Assembly (NCBI GenBank): GCA_005217565.1
Contig: SJCO01000007.1
Span: forward strand, 124,001 to 188,000
Direction: 5' to 3'
Origin: Puteibacter caeruleilacunae
GTDB lineage: Bacteria > Bacteroidota > Bacteroidia > Bacteroidales > Prolixibacteraceae
Length of the DNA: 64,000 nucleotides
A model generated the notes under the pieces. That model was not told the origin of the DNA. It saw only the letters and a program-made list of their open reading frames with translations, and did no database searches. This document shows, in pieces, positions 17,201 to 25,442 of the stretch (its first letter is position 1; each line of letters begins with the position of its first letter). Position numbers and translations under genes: made by a program.

Positions 17201-17547
17201 TCTCGAAATGGCAACTAGAAGAATCATGGACTCCAGAGAATCTTGATGCTCGTTACCCTGTGATTAAGCCTTACAGTGGTTCAAGTAATAACAGTCGCGT
17301 AAACTCAACATATGTATTCGACGCTTCTTATTTAAGAGTTCGTAATATAACATTAGGTTATACTTTACCAAAGGCTACGCTGGCACGAACTCCTTTCAGT
17401 AGATTGCGTGTATATGTTTCGGGTCAGAACTTATTGACATTCTCGAAAATGCCTGATGGGATTGATCCTTTGATTCCTAACGGTTCTCAAGGAAATATTT
17501 ATCCGATTGCAGTATCGTATACAATGGGTGTTAACGTATCATTCTAA
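14212..17547 (+). CDS. SusC/RagA-family TonB-dependent outer-membrane transporter with STN domain
   Basis: A 1111-residue glycan importer. The ATG at 14212 yields a signal peptide ending 'FASSYAQ' near residue 42; the reading from the TTG at 14107 would add 35 residues ahead of it. Domains in order: STN (about 45-113, 'FSFELKDVTTVDIIEFLEKES'), CarboxypepD_reg-like (about 125-195, 'GVVVDENGETLPGVSVIVKGT'), plug ('IEVLKDAGASAIYGSRASNGVILVTTK' type, near 300-350) and a 22-strand barrel ending in 'YTMGVNVSF' with terminal Phe. The STN domain links it to the ECF sigma/FecR pair directly upstream. SusD follows after 22 bases. It imports oligosaccharides in a TonB-dependent way; the glycan is not identifiable from sequence. 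Confidence 0.96.
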   Translation: MKKIGDCTSVRRCIVKLCRIMKITLALIVALSLQTFASSYAQNKKFSFELKDVTTVDIIEFLEKESDYYFFFKNENQSLNKKMNVLFKDSSVQEVLDEVLKNSDLTYKVVDKFIAITAKQNASNQQVSVKTISGVVVDENGETLPGVSVIVKGTTVGVITDLDGKYSLDLPEGAEIVIFSFVGMKSQEVVLGNESVININMEVDAVGLEEVVAIGYGVEKKVNLTGSVSVVKSEALVKQSVFQTSQALQGISPGLTAIQSSGQPGSDAASLTIRGQGSFSASSSPLVLIDGVEGDINGVDANDIESISVLKDAGASAIYGSRASNGVILVTTKRAEIGKAKVEYSAYAGFQDPTNQPEFASAVEYLEATGDDALLQEYLNNPGDTDHYPDTDWVDLLFSEDGFMQYHNISVSGGTQAVRTKASISYQDQEGNIPTFDFKRYQGRFNTDFSIGNKLDISFDLNFRKSIQNSSPGGTRMSNAYRQPAIFPAIYSDGRYALPSTGGNPVAEVNMSGLNTTEGNYFRGVLKAVYKPIEGVTLTAMYSPEQSDSYNKNFRKQYEVYESYDSETPVMDSFGTNKQTQLSESNTRSFTDNFTATANYSGSFGQHDVGFLAGYEFIKYKWNQFGASRYDYIIQDFDILNNGNAENDSNYGSKTHNGLVSYFGRANYTYGGKYLFSVNIRRDGSSRFAEDSRWGWFPSFSAGWNIHAESFFPEDIFLNRFKLRASWGQLGNQSIGSDFPYASLIAIGSSHYANGTIQQGAAQQVLSNAEISWETGETTNIGVDFGMFDNRLSGTVEYYIRKTNDLLGAQKIPGTSGLDSPTANVYSMKNTGLDVNVEWRDKIGQIKYSVLGNIATLTNEVTDLNGVEFIKGSSSINQVGEAANSIYGYESIGLFANQEEIDNAPAQFGTLTPGDIRFKDQLTVDTNGDGIPDEADGVINEDDRVILGNSFPSLTFGLNLSAEFKGFDLAVALQGVGDRKVWLQRNLVQPLFNAGNISKWQLEESWTPENLDARYPVIKPYSGSSNNSRVNSTYVFDASYLRVRNITLGYTLPKATLARTPFSRLRVYVSGQNLLTFSKMPDGIDPLIPNGSQGNIYPIAVSYTMGVNVSF

Positions 17548-17569
17548 ACCGCATAAAACTTGAATTAAA

Positions 17570-19354
17570 ATGAGACAATTAAGAAATATACTAACAATCT
17601 TGATCTTGAGTTTAATCTTAAACTCATGCGAAGATAAGTTCCTGGATTTGGAACCAACAGCAAATCCAACAGATGTTACCTTTTTTGCTGATGCGAATCA
17701 GTTGCAATTAGCATTGAATGGTATATACGGACAGCTTGCATTTTACAGTCCTGAAGGAATGCCAGTACAGATGTACATGGAAACTATTTTGACTGATAAC
17801 GGTTTATATCGTATTACCGATGAACAAGCTGGATTACAGGCGCTGAGTAATAGTGTGCATGATCCGAATAGTGGATACCAAACTATTTACAATGCGTTGT
17901 ATAAGGCAATTGGTCGTGCGAATAATATGCTCCAGAATATGGATCGTGCTATTGATACCATGGATGAAGCAAAGTACAACGATTTTAGAGCACAGGCTCT
18001 AACATTACGTGCATACTATTATCACTTCTTGATTGAGTTTTTCGGTGATGTTCCATTCTTGGATTTCTTACCAACAACTCCAACAGAAGGATTCTTACCT
18101 CGCACAGCAAAAACAACAATCGTTCAGACACTTTTAAGTGATTTAGATGAAGCTGCAGGAAAGATTGATCAATCACTTAATGGTGCACAAGAGAGAGTAA
18201 CGCTTGCTATTGTACAAGGTTTAAAAGCTCGTATTGCATTATATGCAGGTGAATTTTCAACAGCTGTAACCGCTGCAGATGCAGCTTTAGCTGCAGCAAA
18301 CTCACAGGGAATTGAGCTTTATGGTAACTATGAAGAGTTGTTCAGTCCTGCAGGTGAAGCTGCTTCTGAAATAATGATGCGCATACCTTACGATGAATCT
18401 TTCCGTACTCACAATTTGCCGTTGCGTATGGGGTACCGTTTTGGAAGTATTTATAGTCAGATGTTGCCTACTCAGAATTTAGTAGATGCGTATCCAACAA
18501 TTAATGGTTTACCAATTGATGAGGATCCAGAATATGATCCAAAGGATCCATGGTCTAACAGAGATCCACGTATGCGTGCCTCTATTGTATTTCCACAAGA
18601 TCTTTGGGGTGGCTATATTCATGAATCACATCGTGATAGTTTGAAAGCAACTAAGATTGTTGATGGAGTAGCGACACGAGTAACAAATGAAAACTGTCGT
18701 TCTGCTCAGTGGCCAGCAGGTCTTTCTGGATATTTGTGGCGTAAGTTTGTGGATATTGAGGCAGTCGAAGCTAATCAAAGTAGTGGTGATAATGATATAA
18801 TTATTATGCGATTAGGTGAGCTTTATCTAATTAAGGCAGAAGCCGAGATTGAAGCAAATGGAGATTTGAGTGCAGCAGCTGAAGCTTTAAACATGCTTCG
18901 AGAAAGAGCTTGGGGAGGAGATGATTATCCTAGAGTTGTTGCTGGTTCTCAGTCTCAAATGAGAAAGATTCTTCGTATGGAAAGAAGGGTTGAGTTGGCA
19001 AACGAAGGATTCCGTTATATTGATATGCTTCGCTGGAGAATTGCTGAGAAGGTACGTAATGAACCATTAATAGGTAGAGTATTAGATCTTCCTAGTGCAA
19101 CTACAGTACCTAGTATTGATGAAGATGGTGTTGTTACTTATCCTGATCGTTCAGAATATGACGACTGGAGATCGTTGTTGATTAATGGTGTAGTTGATCC
19201 AACAGCATATGATGTACGATTGAACGGAAACTGGCAAAATGCACATGAGCGTAACTTTACTGCTCCTCGTGATTATTTGCTACCAATTCCTCAATCAGAA
19301 ATTGATTTGTATGAAGCCAATGGATTTGAGTTAACACAGAATCCTGGATATTAA
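17570..19354 (+). CDS. SusD/RagB-family surface glycan-binding lipoprotein
   Basis: A 594-residue lipoprotein with lipobox cysteine C20 in 'LILNSCEDKFLDLEP'. It has the usual TPR-rich SusD fold: 'TVTAADAALAAANSQG' type helices, 'IIIMRLGELYLIKAEAEIEANG' near 405-425, 'EALNMLRERAWGG' near 435-450, 'LRMERRVELANEGFRYIDMLRWRIAEK' near 465-492, and the end 'LLPIPQSEIDLYEANGFELTQNPGY'. It forms the lid on the SusC barrel encoded 22 bases upstream. A terminator follows 19 bases after the stop, separating the uptake core from the downstream enzyme operon. Length is normal for the family. Confidence 0.96.
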   Translation: MRQLRNILTILILSLILNSCEDKFLDLEPTANPTDVTFFADANQLQLALNGIYGQLAFYSPEGMPVQMYMETILTDNGLYRITDEQAGLQALSNSVHDPNSGYQTIYNALYKAIGRANNMLQNMDRAIDTMDEAKYNDFRAQALTLRAYYYHFLIEFFGDVPFLDFLPTTPTEGFLPRTAKTTIVQTLLSDLDEAAGKIDQSLNGAQERVTLAIVQGLKARIALYAGEFSTAVTAADAALAAANSQGIELYGNYEELFSPAGEAASEIMMRIPYDESFRTHNLPLRMGYRFGSIYSQMLPTQNLVDAYPTINGLPIDEDPEYDPKDPWSNRDPRMRASIVFPQDLWGGYIHESHRDSLKATKIVDGVATRVTNENCRSAQWPAGLSGYLWRKFVDIEAVEANQSSGDNDIIIMRLGELYLIKAEAEIEANGDLSAAAEALNMLRERAWGGDDYPRVVAGSQSQMRKILRMERRVELANEGFRYIDMLRWRIAEKVRNEPLIGRVLDLPSATTVPSIDEDGVVTYPDRSEYDDWRSLLINGVVDPTAYDVRLNGNWQNAHERNFTAPRDYLLPIPQSEIDLYEANGFELTQNPGY

Positions 19355-19373
19355 TTCATAGTTAGTTTAATCG

Positions 19374-19402
19374 AGGCCTGTCGGATACGGCAGGCCTTTT
19401 TT
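19374..19402 (+). terminator. Rho-independent terminator of the sigma-fecR-susCD unit
   Basis: AGGCCTG (19374-19380) pairs with CAGGCCT (19391-19397) and is followed by a run of T to 19402. Inner bases can extend the stem. Confidence 0.9.
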
Positions 19403-19422
19403 GAACAATCCAGGGTTGTTCA
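19402..19422 (+). promoter_or_regulatory. Inverted repeat TGAACAA-N7-TTGTTCA
   Basis: TGAACAA (19402-19408) and TTGTTCA (19416-19422) form a perfect 7-bp inverted repeat. GGTTGTTCAT (19414-19423) is identical to bases 33507-33516 in the sulfatase/membrane-regulator promoter. It lies 60 bases upstream of the main TGAACA element, so it may be a distal binding site of the same regulator. Confidence 0.35.
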
Positions 19423-19481
19423 TCTTGTCGGATTAGTGAAAAGATATCCGTGTAATAGCTGTGAAATACAGTGGGATAGCC

Positions 19482-19512
19482 TGTTCATGATTTTGAACAA
19501 CAACTGAACAGT
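19482..19512 (+). promoter_or_regulatory. TGTTCATG ... TGAACA-N5-TGAACA element before the GH43 operon
   Basis: The block starts with TGTTCATG (19482-19489) and ends with two TGAACA copies 11 bp apart (19494 and 19505). It aligns without gaps to 33510-33540 at about 23 of 30 positions. A TATATTTT box (19542-19549, one mismatch to TAnnTTTG) lies 30 bases downstream without a -33 box, as expected for an activator-dependent promoter. Confidence 0.5.
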
Positions 19513-19581
19513 CTATCATACATAAAAATAGAAACGCTCTATATATTTTTACTCTACATTAAACAATGTAACTACTATTCT

Positions 19582-20712
19582 ATGAAGACACTTAAGCTCT
19601 CTTTAATTTTTGCCTTGTTATTGGGTATAGGCACAGTCTTTGGACAAAAATCAATGTTTGCATATCAAAATCCAATTTACATTGGTATTGATGAGCATGG
19701 ATTGCGCGATTGTCAGGTATTAAAAGATGGAGATTGGTGGTATCTAACCGGAACTGCATATCCTCATTGGAGTGGAGCCGAAAATAACGGGAATTTGAAC
19801 AAAGGTGTTCCTTTATATAAATCGAAAAATCTAAAGGAATGGGAATTTGTTAAGTATATTGTTGAACGACCAGACTCTATGAGTTGGTATTATAGAAGGT
19901 TTTGGGCTCCTGAAATTCATAAAATAAAAGGTAAATATTATGCTCTTTTCAACTGTCGAAATGCTGCAGTAGGCTATGATTGGCAACATATGGGATATGC
20001 TGTGGCCGATCATATTGAAGGACCATATAAAGTGGTAACAGTTGAAAAACCGCTAGCAAGAGGGAATGATATGACGTTGTTCGAAGATGTTGATGGACAG
20101 GTTTATGCATTCTGGCATAATGTCAATTCTGATGGAACTTTTTGGATGGGCTCAGCAAAGATAGATTTGGAAAAGGGAGAGTTTATCTCAGAACCAGTTG
20201 AAGCAATAAAGACTGGTGCCGTCGATTATGTGACTGATGCTGCAGGTAAAATTGAAACGATCTTTCAACATGGAAGAAATGAACGTAAAATTAAGAAGTA
20301 CCACGAGTGGGACTCTGCTGGCTTTGAAGGGGCTTATGTTATAAAGCGAGAGGATACGTATTACTTGTTTTACTCAAGCTGGACTTTAGGTTATGAAATT
20401 GGTTATGCCACCTCAAATAATATAAATGGACCTTGGAAGAAAGCAGAGAATAATCCTATATATGGAGCCCGTAATAAAGCTCTATGTAAACAACGCGGTT
20501 TTGATGCAAATCAAGATCCTAATAACCCGTTTTATGCAGTAGGACATAATGAAGTGTTTATTGGTCCTGATGGCCGATTTTGGCTCTCTTGTCACGGACA
20601 AAGCAATAGACACAAGGCGCCATATCTGGTAATTGATCCACTTGATTTTGATAAAAAAGGAAACATTATAAAAACAAGTCCATCATACACAGTACAAACT
20701 ATAAAGTATTAA
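19582..20712 (+). CDS. GH43-family five-bladed-propeller glycosidase
   Basis: A 376-residue secreted enzyme (signal peptide about 1-21, '...GTVFGQ'). GH43-type motifs are 'LRDCQVLKDGDWWYLTGT' with D43 as candidate base, 'FWAPEIHKIKGKYYALF' near 107-123, 'NDMTLFEDVDGQVYAFWH' with D163 as pKa-tuning residue, and E249 in 'GFEGAYVIKREDTYYLFYSS' as candidate acid. GH43 members are inverting arabinofuranosidases, xylosidases or galactosidases, so the sugar is uncertain. It opens the 19582-29448 operon, with 63 bases to the next gene, under the TGAACA element. 'GHNEVFIGPDGRFWLSCHGQ' near the C-terminus supports the propeller closure. Confidence 0.85.
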   Translation: MKTLKLSLIFALLLGIGTVFGQKSMFAYQNPIYIGIDEHGLRDCQVLKDGDWWYLTGTAYPHWSGAENNGNLNKGVPLYKSKNLKEWEFVKYIVERPDSMSWYYRRFWAPEIHKIKGKYYALFNCRNAAVGYDWQHMGYAVADHIEGPYKVVTVEKPLARGNDMTLFEDVDGQVYAFWHNVNSDGTFWMGSAKIDLEKGEFISEPVEAIKTGAVDYVTDAAGKIETIFQHGRNERKIKKYHEWDSAGFEGAYVIKREDTYYLFYSSWTLGYEIGYATSNNINGPWKKAENNPIYGARNKALCKQRGFDANQDPNNPFYAVGHNEVFIGPDGRFWLSCHGQSNRHKAPYLVIDPLDFDKKGNIIKTSPSYTVQTIKY

Positions 20713-20775
20713 TGATGAGTATTATTGTGAGATCGACTTGTTGTAAAAAAGATTAACACTAAAACTTTAAAACAG

Positions 20776-21687
20776 ATGCAATTCTCAAAGATATTTATAG
20801 CATTCGTGACTTTTATTAGCATTGCAGTGGTATGTGGTGCTCAATGTTCATGCACAAAACCTAATAAATGTAAAAATAATCAGGATCCCTTCACATTAGG
20901 AGAAGTGACAACAATTCACAAGATCGATTATTTTAATGATCACTGCTTTATCTATAGTGAAAACGAAAAGAAATGGCATGTGTTTGGAATCGTTAGTCCA
21001 TCGGTTAGGTTCATGCATCTGGTTGCAGATTCATTGACTCAAACTACTTGGATTGAGAAGGAATCATTTGTAGATGGAGGAGCGGAAATTTGGGCTCCAC
21101 ATATTGTGGAAAAAGATGGGGTGTATCACATGTTTTACACGAAAATAGGTGTCCCTAGAGAAATTCATCACGTTACCTCGACTGATTTATATACATGGAC
21201 TAAATCAGCAGGTCCAATTCTAGCTTTGAAAAACGATAGAAGTGAGAATCTTAAGAATAAAGATCCAATGGTGTTTTGGGATAAAAAGTCAAAAGAATGG
21301 ATCATGTATTACAGTATTATGAAGGATGAGAGACACTGGGTTGTAGGTTACAGTACTAGTACAAATCTGGAGGAATGGTCGGAATTTAAGATCTGCTTCG
21401 ATGAGCATACTGAATCACCAGGGGTAGAATCGCCATTTGTTGTTCAACGAGGTCGCAAATATTACCTGTTTCTTTCGGCTCGCCCTTGGCCTGTAGGAGG
21501 TGAAGATGTATTTGTTAGCAATAATCCCTATAAATGGGAATTGAAAGATCAAGTAAAGAGAATCTTTCCCTGGCATGCCGCTGAAATCATCCAAGAGAAG
21601 AACGGACAATGGTATATGTCGCTTGCATCGGGTATTGAAGATGATGACCTTAGAATAGCACCAGTGAATTGGAATAAAGGGAAATAA
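20776..21687 (+). CDS. GH43/GH32-clan-like propeller protein, secreted, Cys-rich N-terminus
   Basis: A 303-residue protein with a signal peptide ('...SIAVVCGAQ') followed by a cysteine cluster (CSCTKPNKC, residues 24-32). The rest is a five-bladed beta-propeller with repeated 'WxxFYT/YYS/LFLSA' blades. Candidate active-site elements are 'YFNDHCFIYS' (D near 58), 'NKDPMVFWDKKSKEWIMYYS' (RDP-like motif, near 160) and 'GVESPFVVQRGRKYYLFLSARPW' (E near 218). Such glycan-acting propellers occur in GH32, GH43 and GH117, and I cannot assign one. It lies 63 bases after a GH43 gene and 15 bases before a sulfatase in one operon, so it very likely acts on the same oligosaccharide. Confidence 0.7.
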   Translation: MQFSKIFIAFVTFISIAVVCGAQCSCTKPNKCKNNQDPFTLGEVTTIHKIDYFNDHCFIYSENEKKWHVFGIVSPSVRFMHLVADSLTQTTWIEKESFVDGGAEIWAPHIVEKDGVYHMFYTKIGVPREIHHVTSTDLYTWTKSAGPILALKNDRSENLKNKDPMVFWDKKSKEWIMYYSIMKDERHWVVGYSTSTNLEEWSEFKICFDEHTESPGVESPFVVQRGRKYYLFLSARPWPVGGEDVFVSNNPYKWELKDQVKRIFPWHAAEIIQEKNGQWYMSLASGIEDDDLRIAPVNWNKGK

Positions 21688-21702
21688 GAAATTGCATTAA
21701 GT

Positions 21703-23184
21703 ATGAGACTATCATGTATAATCATCGCTGTATTAACCATATTGGGACTTGCTCTTCGTGCAGAAGAGCGTCCCAATATTATTCTCATCATTGCTGATGA
21801 TTTAAGTAGCGATGACCTTAGTTGTTATGGGAATAAAGGAATTAAAACTCCTGCACTTCAAGCTTTAGCTGAGAGTGGTATTGTATTTAATAATGCCTAT
21901 TTAACAGCAGCTAATTGCAGCCCCAGTAGAGCTAGTATAGCAACTGGTAGGTGGCCAATATCAAATGGGCAAACAGATCTATCAACAGGGGCTTTACCAT
22001 CATATAACGTGCCATATCCAGAGTTTTTTGACGGGATTGACTATTTTCCACAGGTATTACAAAAGGCAGGATATTATACTGCACAGAGTGGAAAATGGCA
22101 TATTGGTTACGACTGGAATAAGGCTACAGGTCCTGTGGCTAATGGATTTGACAAAACAGATACTAAAACAGGACAATCAGGCTGCGAGAATTGGATAAAG
22201 GTACTGGATGAACGTCCAAAGGATAAGCCCTTCTTCATGTGGTTTGCAGCTCATGATCCCCATGATCCTTGGACTGCTCCCAAGATTCATAATCCGGATA
22301 GCGTTTTTATACCTCCATATATTTCAGATACGAGATTCCAAAGAGAACAACTGGCTAAATATTATGACGAGATCTACCGAATGGACAGTTATATTGGAAA
22401 GGTAATTGAGAAACTGAAACAACAAGAGGTATATGAGAATACATTAATAGTTTTTATTTCTGATAATGGTAGAGGTTTCTGGCGAAGTAAGGCCTATATA
22501 TATGATGCAGGGATGAAAACTCCCTTATTGGTGAGCTGGCCAAAAGCAATAAAAGAAAATCAAGAGGGGAACCAACTAATTAGTTCAATTGATTTAGCTC
22601 CTACCTTTGTTGAACTGGCAGGATTAAATCCAGAGGATTATACATTTCAAGGACAATCAGTTGCTTCGATTTGGAAGGATCTAACCAGAAAAGAACTAAA
22701 TAACTATGTAATATCAGAACAACATTGGCATGGATTTAGGACTGATTATCGATCAGTTAGAGATAAAGATGGTTTTCTCTATGTATGGAATGGGCATCCT
22801 GAACAAAATGGTGTTTGTAATAAGGCCTTTATGAAAAACATGATTGCTTTAAATGATGAAGGGAAACTATCCGAATTACAAAAAGATCCATTTCGCTACC
22901 CAAGGGAAGTAGAGGAACTATATGATTTTAAAAATGATCCTCATCAGACGAAGAATTTAGTTAAAGATCCAAAGTTTAGAAAGAAGCTTAAAGAGCTTAG
23001 GAGAGTCTTAGCAAAATGGAAAGAACTTACTGGTGATTGTCCTTCAAAAAAGGAAATCCCAGATTGGTATCAAAGACCGTATAGTGATGTTAAGCCGCAA
23101 AAGGGGGTATGGGGTTTACCTCCGGGAACAAGGAACTATGGTGTGGGAGAAGAAAACAAGGTTCGCCGATTAGTACGAGATTAA
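21703..23184 (+). CDS. S1-family sulfatase (CSPSR, heparan N-sulfatase-like branch)
   Basis: A 493-residue secreted sulfatase with signal peptide (1-20, '...LGLALRA'). D32-D33 in 'ILIIADDLSSDDLSCYG' bind the metal, the formylglycine site is C72-SPSRASIATGR, then K131-W-H133 and D254-N255 in 'FISDNGRGF'. The 'DDLSCYGN...TPALQALAESGIVF' and 'HDPHDPW' signatures fit the sulfoglucosamine/choline-sulfatase-like side of the family. It is exported and needs formylglycine maturation; no maturase gene is present here. It lies 15 bases downstream of a propeller glycosidase and 62 bases before a GH31 gene, so desulfation and glycan cleavage are coupled in one transcript. Substrate position is unknown. 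Confidence 0.92.
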   Translation: MRLSCIIIAVLTILGLALRAEERPNIILIIADDLSSDDLSCYGNKGIKTPALQALAESGIVFNNAYLTAANCSPSRASIATGRWPISNGQTDLSTGALPSYNVPYPEFFDGIDYFPQVLQKAGYYTAQSGKWHIGYDWNKATGPVANGFDKTDTKTGQSGCENWIKVLDERPKDKPFFMWFAAHDPHDPWTAPKIHNPDSVFIPPYISDTRFQREQLAKYYDEIYRMDSYIGKVIEKLKQQEVYENTLIVFISDNGRGFWRSKAYIYDAGMKTPLLVSWPKAIKENQEGNQLISSIDLAPTFVELAGLNPEDYTFQGQSVASIWKDLTRKELNNYVISEQHWHGFRTDYRSVRDKDGFLYVWNGHPEQNGVCNKAFMKNMIALNDEGKLSELQKDPFRYPREVEELYDFKNDPHQTKNLVKDPKFRKKLKELRRVLAKWKELTGDCPSKKEIPDWYQRPYSDVKPQKGVWGLPPGTRNYGVGEENKVRRLVRD

Positions 23185-23246
23185 GCCCGCAAACATTAAC
23201 AATGTAATTACCGCTAAAAGATAGAATAAGGATTTAAGAATTTATT

Positions 23247-25430
23247 ATGATGTTTAGATTAAGGATGAAATTAGGATTGTTAATACTGGCTGTATCATGG
23301 ATGGCTTGCTCAGTATCAACTTCCAATAAGAGTGTGATAAAGGATGGAGATTATTCGTTAGAGATTAATTTGGCGAATTTTCAATTTTGCTTTAAAGATA
23401 ATAAGGGAAAAGTAATTGTTCCGAATGATACAGTATCTGGATTATATATAGAGGGTAGTCCAGTTGTTGCAACAAAAGTAAAAAGTGAAGATGAAAATTG
23501 GCGAACACTTGAAGTTACCGCAGCAAGTGGACAAGTCGCAGATGTTTCAGTTCAATTTGAGAAGGGAGTTGCTATTTTCAACGTGAGTACTCCTGATCAG
23601 AAGGAGGTAGATTTTTCATTGCGAACAGGTGGAATGCCAGTAGCTCATGGCTTGGGTGATGCTGGAGCATGGGGTAAAAGCTTTAACTTAGTAGAGCAAA
23701 AAGATAAGACTTTCCCAATTGTAAATAATGGAGGATCTAAACGTTGGCTAAGTACATTTACCATATTTCCTCAAAACGATTTCGCAGGTGTATTCTTTAA
23801 CAAAGGAAAGAAAAATGTAGTGCTAGGTCCCGATACCTATCAAATGAATATTAAGGATCAGAAAAACATTGATTTTATTTTCTTCATTGGGGATACAAAA
23901 ACAATCTATAAAAAGTATCAAATGGTTCGTAATGAGCGGGGATACAAGGATGTTGCTCCTAAATCTCGCCTGTTTGAACTAGGATGGGAATCATGGGATG
24001 CATTAGGATGGAATACAAATCAATTTACTGTTAAAGATATTCTATCTAAATTTCACAAAGAAGGATATCCTATTCGTTGGGCCGTTACAGGTTCAGGCTT
24101 TTGGGATGAAGGAGGTACCACAACAAGCTTTGGTCGTTTCGGGAAAAAGTTTCCAAAACCTGAGGAATTTACCAAATGGATGCATGATAATGATATGAGT
24201 TGGATGATTGGTTTAAGAATCAATTTTATTCCTTCTGGTGGTCCATATTATCCGAAGACTAAGAAAAGAGATAAGAACCTTAAGGTTCGCTCATTCTATG
24301 GCAACAATTTATCAGATGAAGGTCTCAAAAATGATTTCTTTTTGAAAGATAAAGCGGGTATGCCAGTGAAGATGACTTCTGGAGTCTTTCCAATAGTTCC
24401 ATGTTATTTATTAGATGGAAATGTACCTGGAGCTGCACAATGGTATCAGAAGCATTACGCAAAATGGAAAATTGATGGTATAAAGGAAGATACAATGATG
24501 GATTTAAAAGAAGAGACATCTATCTTCAATAAACCAATGTGTGAGATTGCAGATAAGGGGGGATTAGTGATGGCTCGATGTGGTAATTTCAGTGCTCCTG
24601 GAACATTGCTGAGAATTAATGACACCGGGGTTGGGAATCTATCACAGCGCATCCCGATCAACTATTTTCAATATGCAGCGTGTGGAGCCCCGAATGTTTA
24701 TTCAGATGTTGCTGGAGTCCACAATATGCACAATGTAAAGGATGTGGACCGTAATATCCGTCATACATGGCTATTGTCACTTACCAGCGGTTTGGCAGTA
24801 GGTGCATTCCCTTCGAAATGGCCTGAAAATAAGCGCGAAATCTTTAAAAAGGCAATTGAGTTCCATTACACTTTGGTTCCGTATATGTATAGTGCTGCAG
24901 TGAAATCACATAAGACTGGATATCCGTATACTTTAACACCCTTAAGCATTGCATATCCTAATGATGAAAAAGCTGCTAAGCACCCTAACTTCGAGTGGAT
25001 GATTGGTGAATCTGTTTTAGCTGCTCCGTTATTAAAGAATGCAAAAACAGGAAAAATGGATGTTTATCTTCCTGAAGGTACTTGGTATGACTGGGAAACA
25101 GGAAGAAAGTTTGAAGGGCCGCTAACACTTAATAATCATGAAATTGCACTAGATAAAATTCCATGTTTTGTTGGAGGAAATGGAATTGTATTATTGCGTG
25201 ATAAGAAAAGTGATCAATTGACTGTTCGAGCATATAAGATGGGGAAGAAAGCGTCTGAAACATTTGTAAGTATGGATGGAAAGACGAATTATTCTGTTAC
25301 TGTAAAAGCTAAAGATTTAAATGATGCTAGCGTAACAGACCTAACTTTAAATAAAAAAGTTCAATTGCGTTCAACAGAACAATATATCGAGTTTGATCTT
25401 GTAGAAGGTCATAATTACGAAATCAACTAA
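23247..25430 (+). CDS. GH31-family glycoside hydrolase, lipoprotein
   Basis: A 727-residue protein with a lipobox (cysteine C21 in 'VSWMACSV'), an N-terminal beta-sandwich (about 35-235), a TIM barrel (about 240-560) and C-terminal beta-domains. GH31 landmarks are 'LFELGWESWDALGWN' near 242, 'GYPIRWAVTGSGFWDEGG', the nucleophile region 'WKIDGIKEDTMMDL' with D415, the acid/base region 'LRINDTGVGNLSQR' with D459, and 'GAFPSKWPEN'. GH31 covers alpha-glucosidases, alpha-xylosidases, alpha-galactosidases and sulfoquinovosidases; no subclass is secure. It follows a sulfatase by 62 bases and precedes a sugar symporter by 12, so it probably trims the desulfated glycan at the outer envelope. Confidence 0.85.
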   Translation: MMFRLRMKLGLLILAVSWMACSVSTSNKSVIKDGDYSLEINLANFQFCFKDNKGKVIVPNDTVSGLYIEGSPVVATKVKSEDENWRTLEVTAASGQVADVSVQFEKGVAIFNVSTPDQKEVDFSLRTGGMPVAHGLGDAGAWGKSFNLVEQKDKTFPIVNNGGSKRWLSTFTIFPQNDFAGVFFNKGKKNVVLGPDTYQMNIKDQKNIDFIFFIGDTKTIYKKYQMVRNERGYKDVAPKSRLFELGWESWDALGWNTNQFTVKDILSKFHKEGYPIRWAVTGSGFWDEGGTTTSFGRFGKKFPKPEEFTKWMHDNDMSWMIGLRINFIPSGGPYYPKTKKRDKNLKVRSFYGNNLSDEGLKNDFFLKDKAGMPVKMTSGVFPIVPCYLLDGNVPGAAQWYQKHYAKWKIDGIKEDTMMDLKEETSIFNKPMCEIADKGGLVMARCGNFSAPGTLLRINDTGVGNLSQRIPINYFQYAACGAPNVYSDVAGVHNMHNVKDVDRNIRHTWLLSLTSGLAVGAFPSKWPENKREIFKKAIEFHYTLVPYMYSAAVKSHKTGYPYTLTPLSIAYPNDEKAAKHPNFEWMIGESVLAAPLLKNAKTGKMDVYLPEGTWYDWETGRKFEGPLTLNNHEIALDKIPCFVGGNGIVLLRDKKSDQLTVRAYKMGKKASETFVSMDGKTNYSVTVKAKDLNDASVTDLTLNKKVQLRSTEQYIEFDLVEGHNYEIN

Positions 25431-25442
25431 AAGAATTGAGCG

